Below the pieces are notes generated by a model, which worked only from the letters and a program-made list of their open reading frames with translations, was not told where the DNA came from and ran no database searches. A stretch of DNA of 35,134 bases from Bacilli bacterium (GTDB taxonomy: Bacteria; Bacillota_I; Bacilli_A; RFN20; CAG-826): assembly GCA_017540455.1 (NCBI GenBank), contig JAFYAZ010000015.1:1-35134 (forward strand), in the 5' to 3' direction. Positions 7,303 through 15,393 of this stretch are shown here, piece after piece. A program made the translations under genes and the position numbers. Positions within the stretch are counted from its first letter, which is position 1, and each line of letters begins with the position of its first letter.

Positions 7303-8652
7303 ATGAGAGGAAAGGTATTCATCGCCTGGAGCGGAACGAGATCAGTCGCCGAGAAAGTCAAAGAGATACTCGATAATGAGCATGACTACATTTGCTATAT
7401 CGGCGGTAACTCTGACAACAATTCCCAATATTCGTCAGTAGGGGATACGATCATCCAGCAGATCAAAAGCTGCAACCAAGCCATCGTCATCTTCCAGAAC
7501 AAACAAGATGGCAACGTGAGCAACAACGTCTTCTTTGAACTTGGCTATGTCTTAGCCAGATACGGCACAAGGAAAACCCACTGCGTCAAAAAGAGAGAAG
7601 AGAAGATTGTCCTCCCATCCGACTTCGATAGTTCCTTCGTTGAACCTATTTCATCAAATGATGAAGAGGCTTTCGCAAGAGGCATCGTCGATTATTTCCT
7701 CAAGAGGCAGAAGATGTCGATCCCTGAGGAGAAGATGACCCTTATCGACAACCGTTACAAAATCAAAGAAAAAATCGCCTCCCATTATTCGGCTGCCGGT
7801 TCGATGTGCTCTGATTATGAACTTGCCCAGTACATCATCTTCTACATGCAAGCTGCCCATATGTTTGAGGACGAGAAGAAAGTCCAAAAGGAAATCGAGA
7901 AGTTCTATCGTGAGCATAACACCGAGTTCTCTTTGGAACTCAGATGCGCGGTCAGGATGTGTCTTTCTTTCTTCAAACTCACAAGTGAGATCAAAGTCTA
8001 CCCAGAGACATCGAACGTCTATATCGACGAAGATACTTTCTGCGATTTCAGGGAAAGCTATCAACAGATTTACGACGATCTCGATTTAGATAATCCTGAG
8101 GTCAAAGATTATTTCTCGCAGTGGATGAGGACCTATGTCAACAACCATTACTCATTCGTCTACATGCTCTTTGCCAACAACGAGAGCCTTGATATGGAAA
8201 CAAGGAAAGGTCTCCATGAGAGAGCAGTTGAATCGTCCTATAAGACCCTTGAGAATCTTGAGGTTCTTGAGAGCTTTGGAAAGAAGGATGACTGCGCTGA
8301 TGTGATCGGGCTTGACTCCCTCATCAGAGCCTACGTTTTTAGGAATCTTTATCTCTCCTGCGATTTCTTAGGCAAGAAAGAAGAAGCCAAAGAATGGCTT
8401 AGCAAAACCGTTAAGGTGAGGTCCAAACTTAGAAAGACCTTCGAAGGCATCATCGACACACAGATTCAGAATACCTTCTGCATGGAATACTACCTCGCCA
8501 TCATCGATTACTATTGCTACATGGATACCTTCGACAAGAAACACAACCTCAACTCGATGAAGACATATCTCGATGAGGTAAGCAAAGACAAGAAAGAGAA
8601 CGCTTATCTAAGGAGAATCGCTCTCTTCTACGAGAAAGAGAAAAAGGAATAA
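7303..8652 (+). CDS. TIR-like nucleotide-binding domain protein with C-terminal helical region
   Basis: A 449-residue protein. Residues 1-135 resemble the TIR-like nucleotide-binding family found in bacterial immune effectors: KVFIAWSGTRS strand/loop, GDTIIQQIKSCNQAIVIF, then NNVFFELGYVLARYG with E79 at the position of the NADase glutamate, and IVLPSDFD. Residues 150-449 are helical, rich in Tyr and charged residues, and resemble TPR-type repeats without an exact match. Relatives cleave NAD+ or bind nucleotides once activated; defence or signalling is inferred here. The ribosome site GAGGT (7292-7296) overlaps the upstream stop, and a strong terminator follows. No CD-NTase, STING or phage gene is adjacent. 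Confidence 0.72.
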   Translation: MRGKVFIAWSGTRSVAEKVKEILDNEHDYICYIGGNSDNNSQYSSVGDTIIQQIKSCNQAIVIFQNKQDGNVSNNVFFELGYVLARYGTRKTHCVKKREEKIVLPSDFDSSFVEPISSNDEEAFARGIVDYFLKRQKMSIPEEKMTLIDNRYKIKEKIASHYSAAGSMCSDYELAQYIIFYMQAAHMFEDEKKVQKEIEKFYREHNTEFSLELRCAVRMCLSFFKLTSEIKVYPETSNVYIDEDTFCDFRESYQQIYDDLDLDNPEVKDYFSQWMRTYVNNHYSFVYMLFANNESLDMETRKGLHERAVESSYKTLENLEVLESFGKKDDCADVIGLDSLIRAYVFRNLYLSCDFLGKKEEAKEWLSKTVKVRSKLRKTFEGIIDTQIQNTFCMEYYLAIIDYYCYMDTFDKKHNLNSMKTYLDEVSKDKKENAYLRRIALFYEKEKKE

Positions 8653-8655
8653 AAG

Positions 8656-8689
8656 AAAAACCGGGCCGAACCCGGTTTTTTTGTTTTTT
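8656..8689 (+). terminator. Intrinsic terminator of the HAD/CAT/TIR operon
   Basis: AAAAACCGGG (8656-8665) pairs with CCCGGTTTTT (8671-8680) around CCGAA, followed by more Ts. The A/T flanks make it usable on both strands, so it may also end the leftward gene whose stop is at 8698. Confidence 0.9.
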
Positions 8690-8697
8690 GCTTTAAC

Positions 8698-9210
8698 TTA
8701 ATAGCTGCTTGAGCTGCTGTTGTCTTGTCTTCTCTGATCGGTGATGTTATCGATCGCGATGACGAGAGCGACGAAGAAGGCCAAATCTTTCTTGTATTCG
8801 TCATCGATATCGAGGACGAAGGAATCTCTTAAGGAGATCTTTCTTGCGACGTGGCCGATTTCCTTGCCCTTAAGGGAGATGTGGTAGTCGAAGCAGAGGA
8901 TGTTGCCCTTGATTTCGATCTGACCGAGTTTGGTGTCGATGAAATAACGGTCATGTAAGGACCAGAATTTCTTCTTCATGTAGGCAACCTGATTGCCATC
9001 CTTGTCATAGACCAAGGCTTTTCTCACGAAGAAGGTCCAGAATTTGTTTCTGACGGTGTAGAGGAGATTTCCGTTCATGTCCTGGACAAATTTCTTTCTG
9101 GTGAAGGTCCAGAATTTGCCTTTGACGTAAAGAACGTCTTTCTCATTCATGTCTTTGACGGTGGAGCCACCACGCAAAGAAATCCATTTGTTGCGGATAC
9201 TGACTTGCAT
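8698..9210 (-). CDS. LURP-one-related (YxjI/tubby-like) protein
   Basis: A 170-residue soluble protein with the strand-repeat pattern of the LURP-one-related fold: three successive blocks ending in a KFW motif (GKFWTF, NKFWTF, KKFWSL), each followed by a Gly/Asp turn, then a C-terminal helix (FFVALVIAIDNI) and a Ser-rich tail ending SSSSSY. These are tubby-like beta barrels around a buried helix; plant members are defence-linked, and bacterial YxjI has no settled function. The ATG is preceded by AAAGGA on the minus strand. A TAAAAT at 9239-9244 (minus) is a possible -10. Confidence 0.82.
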   Translation of the reverse strand: MQVSIRNKWISLRGGSTVKDMNEKDVLYVKGKFWTFTRKKFVQDMNGNLLYTVRNKFWTFFVRKALVYDKDGNQVAYMKKKFWSLHDRYFIDTKLGQIEIKGNILCFDYHISLKGKEIGHVARKISLRDSFVLDIDDEYKKDLAFFVALVIAIDNITDQRRQDNSSSSSY

Positions 9211-9344
9211 ATGTTTATTCCTTTCAGGATGCGATCAAATTTTAACACGCTTCTATCCAAAAACAAAATGACAGCAGTTCTGGTTAAGCGCTTCCTTTTG
9301 TGCAAAAACACATCTTTATCCCCCTCTTTTTAACAGGCATTTCC

Positions 9345-9372
9345 TTGAAATGGGTTAATAAAGCTTTACAAT
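9345..9372 (+). promoter_or_regulatory. Sigma-A type promoter for the orphan lipoprotein
   Basis: TTGAAA (9345-9350), a 16-base spacer and TACAAT (9367-9372). Transcription would start near 9379, leaving a leader of about 80 bases before the ATG at 9459. The rest of 9211-9344 shows only AT-rich sequence and the divergent promoter region of the LURP-one gene. Confidence 0.65.
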
Positions 9373-9458
9373 AGTCCCTGACATATAAGCCGAATATTCG
9401 TTAGAAATCTCGTTTTATGTGTTTTTTATGAAGCAACCGCTTCAAGAAAGGTTAAAAC

Positions 9459-10280
9459 ATGAAAGTTTCAAAAATTCTTATGGCCGCCGCGATGCTTGGT
9501 AGCATGATGCTTGCTAGCTGTGGTGGCGAAGGCGAACAACAGTCGAACGCCGCCGAGACTTCAGTCGCCGGTTCCAAGGCCTCTAGCTCCAAAGTCAGCT
9601 CCAGCAAATTCTCTGCTGTCTGGTCAAAGGATGCGAGCCTCCACGTCGAGCCAACTTGCGATGCCGAAGGCAAGGACGTCGAAGTCTGCCTTAACAGCAG
9701 CGCCCCGAACAAAGAGACCGTTCTTCCAAAGAAGGCCCACACTTGGGGAACCAAGAGTGCCAAGGTCGAAGCCGAAGGCAAGACTGGTTACTGGACCAAT
9801 GAGTGCAGCGTCTGCCACACCAAAGCCATCATCATCGATGCTTTGAATTGGACCAAGATCGAAGGCTCCAACAAGGATAGCAGCGGTGCTACCCTCAAAT
9901 TCAGCACCAATGGCAACTATGCCGAGTATGAATTCAACATGCCACAGGCCTTAACCAACGTCACCGTCGGCGTCTATGGCTGGGTTGACTACTGGAAAGA
10001 TGGCAGCAACAACAACGACCAGAGAGGCTTCTTCTCCACCAAAGCAGGAGATGGCAGCGCCAACGTTGGAGTTAAGATCAACGATACCGATCTCACCATC
10101 ACCAACACCAAGACCTACGAAGAGATGGGCATGACCGCTGGCGAGAACGGCAACAGCTCCTTCTGCCTCTGCGAAATGGGTACCGTCGCTTCCATCGCCG
10201 CTGGCGACTTCAAGCTCACCTACACCCGTTTAGAGTCCTACAACCTCAACATCACCGAAATCTGGTTGATGTACAAGTAG
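9459..10280 (+). CDS. Secreted lipoprotein with Cys/His-rich middle and beta-sandwich C terminus
   Basis: A 273-residue predicted lipoprotein. The signal peptide ends in lipobox LASC with C21 lipidated, followed by a Ser/Lys/Ala linker (SSSKVSSSK). Residues about 50-125 carry a Cys/His pattern (EPTCDAEGK, VCLNS, KKAHTWG, ECSVCHTK) like small Cys-rich repeats of Firmicutes surface proteins. Residues 130-273 are beta-rich with aromatic residues (VYGWVDYW, LNITEIWLMYK), similar to carbohydrate-binding sandwiches such as CBM6/35, but no family is certain. GAAAGG at 9446-9451 is the ribosome site. It is monocistronic, with its own promoter and terminator. Ligand unknown. Confidence 0.75.
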   Translation: MKVSKILMAAAMLGSMMLASCGGEGEQQSNAAETSVAGSKASSSKVSSSKFSAVWSKDASLHVEPTCDAEGKDVEVCLNSSAPNKETVLPKKAHTWGTKSAKVEAEGKTGYWTNECSVCHTKAIIIDALNWTKIEGSNKDSSGATLKFSTNGNYAEYEFNMPQALTNVTVGVYGWVDYWKDGSNNNDQRGFFSTKAGDGSANVGVKINDTDLTITNTKTYEEMGMTAGENGNSSFCLCEMGTVASIAAGDFKLTYTRLESYNLNITEIWLMYK

Positions 10281-10305
10281 TCTTGCTACTAAGAGATTGA
10301 AAACT

Positions 10306-10333
10306 AGCCGAGGATAAAACCTCGGCTTTTTTT
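10306..10333 (+). terminator. Intrinsic terminator after the lipoprotein gene
   Basis: AGCCGAGG (10306-10313), a 6-base loop, CCTCGGCT (10320-10327), then seven Ts (10327-10333). Confidence 0.9.
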
Positions 10334-10398
10334 GTGCAAAAAATAGCGATTTTGCCAGAGATATCGAAAAAGAAGAGTGACTTTTGAAGAAAACCTTA

Positions 10399-10407
10399 TG
10401 ATAAAAT
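10399..10407 (+). promoter_or_regulatory. Extended -10 promoter for serC-serA
   Basis: TGa-TAAAAT (TG at 10399-10400, hexamer 10402-10407) lies 29 bases before the serC start. No consensus -35 at normal spacing. The leader carries AAGGGAG at 10424-10430. Confidence 0.55.
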
Positions 10408-10436
10408 CATAGGTAGCACTTTTAAGGGAGAAATTT

Positions 10437-11519
10437 ATGAAGCGAGTATTTAACTTCTCAGCAGGCCCAGCCACCCTTCCCTTGGACGTCCTCAAAGAAG
10501 CCCAAGAGGAACTTCTCGATTTTGAGAATAGCGGCATGTCCATCATGGAGATCTCCCATCGATCTAAGCCTTTCGAGATAGTCCTCGAAGAGGCCGTCGC
10601 TGATCTTCGCGACCTTTTGAAGATCCCAGAGAACTACAAAGTCATCTTCTGCCAAGGCGGCGCCTCAACTCAGTTCGCCGCAGTTCCGATGAACTTAATG
10701 AAGAACAAGAAAGCGGACTATATCCTTTCTGGTCTTTTCTCGACGAAAGCCTATAAGGAAGGATGCTTGTTTGGCGATTGCCAAGTAATAGCCTCCTCTA
10801 AGGACGATAACTTCACCCATATCCCATCTCTCGATAACCTTCCAGTTAGGGAAGACGCGGATTACGTCCATATCTGTGAGAACAACACCGTCTATGGAAC
10901 AAAGTTCCACACTCTTCCTGACACAAAAGGAAAACCTCTTGTCGCTGACCAATCCTCTTGTTTCTTAAGCGAGCCTTGTGACGTCAGCAAATACGGTGTC
11001 ATTTACGCCGGTGTCCAAAAGAATGTTGGCCCAGCCGGTTTAGCCATCGTCATCATCCGTGAGGACCTCATCAGAGAAGACCTCGACATCGTTACCCCAA
11101 CGATGCTCAAATGGAAAACCCAGGTTGATGCGGATAGCCTATACAACACCCCAAACTGCTTTGGCATCTATATGTGCGGAAAAGTCTTCAAATGGCTTAA
11201 GAAGCAGGGCGGTCTCGAAGAGATGAAGAAGAAAAACGAAGAGAAAGCCAATTATCTCTACGATTATCTCGATCATTCGAAATACATCGCTGTTGCGGAT
11301 AAAGACAGTCGCTCAATCATGAACGTCACCTTCAAGACTAGCGACCCTGAGCTTGACGCTTTATTCTGCGAAGAAGCCAAGAAGCACGGCATCATCTCCA
11401 TCAAAGGCCACAGAGCCGTTGGAGGAATGCGCGCTTCGATCTATAACGCCATGACCCTCGAAGGCGTCAAAGCCCTCGTCGAGTTCATGAAGGAATTCGA
11501 AAAGGAGCACCTTAAATGA
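10437..11519 (+). CDS. serC: Phosphoserine aminotransferase
   Basis: A 360-residue PLP enzyme converting 3-phosphohydroxypyruvate and glutamate to phosphoserine and 2-oxoglutarate in serine synthesis. It starts with the signature FNFSAGPATLP, has SGMSIMEISHRS and FCQGGASTQF for phosphate and cofactor contacts, and the PLP lysine K195 in GVQKNVGPAG. The C-terminal KGHRAVGGMRASIYNAM is highly typical, and the length equals E. coli SerC within a few residues. The last four bases overlap the serA start (ATGA), so the two are cotranslated. AAGGGAG lies 6 bases before the ATG. Confidence 0.97.
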   Translation: MKRVFNFSAGPATLPLDVLKEAQEELLDFENSGMSIMEISHRSKPFEIVLEEAVADLRDLLKIPENYKVIFCQGGASTQFAAVPMNLMKNKKADYILSGLFSTKAYKEGCLFGDCQVIASSKDDNFTHIPSLDNLPVREDADYVHICENNTVYGTKFHTLPDTKGKPLVADQSSCFLSEPCDVSKYGVIYAGVQKNVGPAGLAIVIIREDLIREDLDIVTPTMLKWKTQVDADSLYNTPNCFGIYMCGKVFKWLKKQGGLEEMKKKNEEKANYLYDYLDHSKYIAVADKDSRSIMNVTFKTSDPELDALFCEEAKKHGIISIKGHRAVGGMRASIYNAMTLEGVKALVEFMKEFEKEHLK

Positions 11520-12667
11520 AAGCCTATTGCCTAGATAAGATCTCAAAGGTAGCTTTAGCCACCCTCAAAGCCGCTGACAAAACCGTCGAGTCCCTTTCTG
11601 ATGCCGATTCGATTCTTGTAAGAAGCTCCAAAATGCATGAGATGGCCCTCCCAGAGAACATCCTTGCCGTCGCTAGAGCCGGTGCTGGCGTCAATAACAT
11701 CCCATTAGCCGACTACGCCGAAAAAGGCGTGGTGGTCTTCAACACCCCAGGCGCGAACGCCAACGCCGTCAAAGAACTTGTCATCGCTTCCCTCATGCTT
11801 GCTAGCCGTGACATCATCGGAGGCAGCCTCTGGGTCAAAGAGAACGCAGAGGATGAGAACATCTCCAAAACCGCTGAGAAGGCCAAATCCCAGTTCGCTG
11901 GAAATGAAGTCTTCCATAAGAGCATCGCCGTCCTTGGTTTAGGCGCGATCGGTGTCCTTGTCGCCAATGCCTGCGTCGACCTTGGCATGCAGGTCATCGG
12001 ATATGACCCATATCTCTCAATTCATAACGCCATGCTTCTCAATAAGAGAGTCACCTATGTCTCTTCTTTAGAAGAAGCCATCAAAGACGTTGATTTCCTC
12101 ACCGTCCATATCCCTCTTACCGATTCGACAAAGGGTCTTGTTAACAAGGACCTCATCGCAAAGATGAAAGATGGTGCGACCATCCTCAACCTCTCTCGCG
12201 ATGGCATCATCGACGAAGAGGCTCTTAAAAAGGCCTTAGAGGAAGGCAAGATCAAGAAATACATCACCGACTTCGCTAACCCGAATGTCGTGAAGATGCC
12301 TAACACACTTTGCTTCCCTCACTTAGGAGCGTCAACCGAAGAAGCCGAGGACAACTGCGCCCTCATGGCTATCGCTGAGCTCAAAGACTATCTTGAGAAC
12401 GGAAACATCTCTAACTCTGTTAACTATCCTGCCGCTGACGCCGGCAAGAAAGGTCAAGGTGTCAGGGTTTGCATCAACCATAAGAACATCCCTGGCATGA
12501 TCAACAACTTCACGACCATCATCTCCCGTGACGGTGGCAACATCGCCTCCCTCGTCAACAAATCAAGGAACGAATACGCCTACACCATCATCGATACCGA
12601 CAAGGAAGTCGATGCGAAAGAACTCCTCGAAGTCCAAGGCGTTCTCCGTGTTAGGATCATCAAGTAA
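11516..12667 (+). CDS. serA: D-3-phosphoglycerate dehydrogenase with C-terminal ACT domain
   Basis: A 383-residue enzyme oxidising 3-phosphoglycerate to phosphohydroxypyruvate, the first step of serine synthesis. It has RAGAGVNNIP in the substrate domain, the NAD-binding GLGAIG at 141-146 with D about 20 residues on in GYDPYL, active-site R228 in LSRDG and H269 in FPHLGAST. Residues about 312-383 form an ACT domain (NIPGMINNFTTIISRDGGNI), the usual serine-sensing module. The place of the normal catalytic Glu (DVFENEP) reads TDFANP, as I recall for a clostridial-type subfamily. It overlaps serC by 4 bases. No serB was recognised in the operon. Confidence 0.95.
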   Translation: MKAYCLDKISKVALATLKAADKTVESLSDADSILVRSSKMHEMALPENILAVARAGAGVNNIPLADYAEKGVVVFNTPGANANAVKELVIASLMLASRDIIGGSLWVKENAEDENISKTAEKAKSQFAGNEVFHKSIAVLGLGAIGVLVANACVDLGMQVIGYDPYLSIHNAMLLNKRVTYVSSLEEAIKDVDFLTVHIPLTDSTKGLVNKDLIAKMKDGATILNLSRDGIIDEEALKKALEEGKIKKYITDFANPNVVKMPNTLCFPHLGASTEEAEDNCALMAIAELKDYLENGNISNSVNYPAADAGKKGQGVRVCINHKNIPGMINNFTTIISRDGGNIASLVNKSRNEYAYTIIDTDKEVDAKELLEVQGVLRVRIIK

Positions 12668-12669
12668 TT

Positions 12670-13446
12670 ATGAAAGTAGGAATGCCGATCCTCTTTGAAT
12701 TCAACACCATTGAGGAGAATCTCAAGTTGGCTAAGGAACTCGGGCTCGACTTCGTTGAGCTCAACCTCAATTTTTCCTATTGCCGCAAAGAGATGGAAGA
12801 AGGCAAAATTCCTGTCCTTTTAGAAAAATATCCCCTGCAAATCACGCTTCATTTTTATGATGAGGCCGATTTAGGATCATATCCTGAAGTAGTGGAAGGC
12901 TACCTCAAACTCTTAGAGAGATATGCCTCTCTTGGAGAAGGTTATGTGAAGATGATGAACTTCCATAACAACGGCGGGCCTCTCGTCACCATCTCAGGCA
13001 AGAGGAACTATGTCTACGAGAAAGAATATGATTCATATATCGCTGGGCTCATCCCTGCCTACAAGAAGGCCAAAGGTATTTTGGAGAGCAAAGGCATCAA
13101 GCTTGTCATCGAGAATACCGATACCTGTCCAGGCGCTACCTTCTTAAAAGACGTTTACCGCGATGAGATGAATGCTGGCTTCCATTTCAATTTCGATATT
13201 GGCCATGACGCCGTGATGGGCGATTGGCTATATGACTTATCAAAGAAGCTCCCACTCAAATTCGACGAGTTCCATATCCATGATTCCGATGGAAAGAGGA
13301 ACCATCTTGCCCTTGGTGAAGGAACCCTTGGGGAGAAACTGAAGGAATTCAAAAAGATGGCCGAGGAGAACGACGCTTACGTCCTTCTTGAGGTCAAATC
13401 CAAGGAAGATCTCATCAAATCAGTTCCTTTCTGGAGGAATCTATAA
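12670..13446 (+). CDS. Xylose-isomerase-like TIM-barrel protein (sugar phosphate isomerase/epimerase family)
   Basis: A 258-residue barrel protein of the AP-endonuclease-2/xylose-isomerase-like group. Metal-binding and catalytic positions appear in order: VELNLN after strand 1, TLHFYDEA, MNFHNNGG, IENTD, FNFDIGHD, EFHIHDSDG and a final LLEVKS. The His/Asp/Glu set would hold one or more divalent metals. Members isomerise sugars such as hydroxypyruvate or inosose, or cleave abasic DNA; the short length and missing DNA-binding loops favour a small-molecule substrate. It starts 2 bases after serA, so it is part of that operon, but a role in serine metabolism is only suggested by position. Confidence 0.82.
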   Translation: MKVGMPILFEFNTIEENLKLAKELGLDFVELNLNFSYCRKEMEEGKIPVLLEKYPLQITLHFYDEADLGSYPEVVEGYLKLLERYASLGEGYVKMMNFHNNGGPLVTISGKRNYVYEKEYDSYIAGLIPAYKKAKGILESKGIKLVIENTDTCPGATFLKDVYRDEMNAGFHFNFDIGHDAVMGDWLYDLSKKLPLKFDEFHIHDSDGKRNHLALGEGTLGEKLKEFKKMAEENDAYVLLEVKSKEDLIKSVPFWRNL

Positions 13447-13449
13447 ACC

Positions 13450-15387
13450 ATGAAGTGGGCTTTGTTCGTCTTCGCTTTTGTCGCGCCAATAATCGTTAAC
13501 GGCATCTTTTTCTTCTTCGAGACCTTCAAGAAGAAAGAAAATCTTTCTTTTAAAAACAAAACCGTTCAGAAAGAGCTTTGGAACCTTGGAGCATCCTTCG
13601 TCCTTTGCCTTATCTCCGCGATAGTCGGCCTCTTCTCCAGCGACGTCTCTGCCATGAATATCTTCGTTGGCAATCTCTTTATCTGCCTTTTGGCAAGAGA
13701 GATGACCCCGCTTATCAAACTCGATTGGAAGAAACTCGATAAAAAGGCCATCACCCCGATCGCCAAAGCCGCGATTGCTCTTCTTGGATTCATCTTCGAA
13801 ATCAGCCTCTTCCAAACCTGGTCGATCTATCTTCTTTCCGGAATGAGGTTAGGGGCGTTCGCTCTCCTTGCCTATCTCGTTGGCAACCTCACCGAATCCT
13901 ATTACGAGAACAAAGACCTTTCCATCATCAGAGTGGCCTTCGCTTTCTTCTTCATCGTCTTCCTTTTCTACACAATCTCAGATCCGAAAGCCTGGTTCGA
14001 TGCCTATCCATTTGAAGATGGCCTCAAGTATCTTGAGGATAACCCATATCTTTACTACAACCAGTTCGACGCTTTCATGCATGGGCAACTCCATCTTGCA
14101 GCAGAGCCTGATCCTCGTTTGGCTTCGTTAGAGAATCCATATGACCCATATCAAAGAGTTGGCATCAGCTATCTTTGGGATACCGTCTATTGGAACGGCA
14201 AATACTATTCGTATTATGGGGTCGCCCCGATCTTCTTCGTCATGTTCCCTGTCTATATTCTTTCAGGGTTCACGATCGTTCCTAATGGCTTGTTCTGTCT
14301 CACTCTCGCGACCGTCCTCTACGCGTATGGCATCTTCAGGCTTTCTCTTCTTCTCAAAGGGAAGTACGCTGCCAACCTTCCAAGCTGGTTTGTCTATGCC
14401 TTTAGCTTCCTCGTTTTCGTCTCGTCCTTAGGGTATAACTTCCTTAACTTCAGATGGACGGATTGGAAATACAGGGTTCCATTCGCCTATGCCGTAGTGG
14501 GCATGGTCTTCTTCCTCGCCTATTTCTTCGAAGGCCTCAAACGGGAAGGAATCAAACAACATATCTACTGGGGATTATCCGCTTTGTTCTATGTCCTCAT
14601 CATGGGCTCTAGACCTGAGCTTGGCATCATCGCCATCCTCATCGTCCCATACCTTGTGAAATATATTCTCCAAGGCAGGACAAAGAACGCGAAAGGGGAG
14701 AAGAATAATCTTTATCCTCTCATCCCATTTGCTGCCGTTCTTGTCGTTGGAGGCATTGCCCTAGCAGGATACAACTTCCTCCGTTTTGGCAGCCTCACTG
14801 AATTCGGCTCGAATTACCAGCTCACGATCAATGACGCCAGGACGAATTCCCTCGACTTAGAGCATGGTCTCTTCGACGCTTTCTACCATTATTTCTGGCA
14901 GCAGCCTATTTTCTCCATGAAGATAGAAGAGACAGGATTTGCAGGGTTTTTTGACTTTGGCCAGTTCCCATTCATAACCACTCAGTATGTCGGTCTCCGC
15001 TATGAGACTCATGTCTATATCTCTCATTCCGTTGGCCTTCTTTCTAGCCCAGCCTTCTATCTTGGATTGCTCCTTCCTTTCGGCTTAGCGGCCCATAAGA
15101 AGATTGAGGAGTGGGTCTATCTCATCCTTCCTCCGTTCCTTCTTCTCATCCTTTGCTGGCTTATGTACTGCCTTGGCGGCGTCTGCATGCGCTACATCCT
15201 TTACTTCTGGCCTCTTGCCGGGATCTGGGCGATGTCGGTCTTCTATTCTTCTTGCTCAACTTTGACAAAAGAAAAGAGCACCAGGACACCTTTGATGGTT
15301 TTGTCTCTAGTGCTTCTTGCTTTAGGTGCTTTCCTCGCCATCAACTTAGGCATGAACCCATTCGATGGCTGGCAGATAGTCGGCTAA
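13450..15387 (+). CDS. Polytopic GT-C-like membrane protein (putative lipid-linked-sugar glycosyltransferase)
   Basis: A 645-residue integral membrane protein with about a dozen hydrophobic segments. A long outward loop (about 178-257) holds an Asp/His-rich patch (NQFDAFMHGQLHL from 204), LENPYDP and YWNGKYYSYYG (247-257). This loop after early helices, with acidic residues, recalls GT-C enzymes that move sugars from polyprenyl phosphate to envelope acceptors. A soluble segment near 455-500 and more helices follow. GGAGGA (13433-13438) lies in the end of the isomerase gene, only 3 bases upstream, so it closes the serC operon. The convergent neighbour is another GT-C protein. The GT-C assignment is by topology and pattern; donor and acceptor are unknown. 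Confidence 0.65.
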   Translation: MKWALFVFAFVAPIIVNGIFFFFETFKKKENLSFKNKTVQKELWNLGASFVLCLISAIVGLFSSDVSAMNIFVGNLFICLLAREMTPLIKLDWKKLDKKAITPIAKAAIALLGFIFEISLFQTWSIYLLSGMRLGAFALLAYLVGNLTESYYENKDLSIIRVAFAFFFIVFLFYTISDPKAWFDAYPFEDGLKYLEDNPYLYYNQFDAFMHGQLHLAAEPDPRLASLENPYDPYQRVGISYLWDTVYWNGKYYSYYGVAPIFFVMFPVYILSGFTIVPNGLFCLTLATVLYAYGIFRLSLLLKGKYAANLPSWFVYAFSFLVFVSSLGYNFLNFRWTDWKYRVPFAYAVVGMVFFLAYFFEGLKREGIKQHIYWGLSALFYVLIMGSRPELGIIAILIVPYLVKYILQGRTKNAKGEKNNLYPLIPFAAVLVVGGIALAGYNFLRFGSLTEFGSNYQLTINDARTNSLDLEHGLFDAFYHYFWQQPIFSMKIEETGFAGFFDFGQFPFITTQYVGLRYETHVYISHSVGLLSSPAFYLGLLLPFGLAAHKKIEEWVYLILPPFLLLILCWLMYCLGGVCMRYILYFWPLAGIWAMSVFYSSCSTLTKEKSTRTPLMVLSLVLLALGAFLAINLGMNPFDGWQIVG

Positions 15388-15393
15388 GTAAGT

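Noticed and set aside
9804-9818. CxxCH (C116, C119, H120) in the orphan lipoprotein as a haem c site
   Set aside because: A lone motif among other Cys residues in a Ser-rich surface lipoprotein, with no cytochrome features or maturation genes; more likely part of a Cys/His module.
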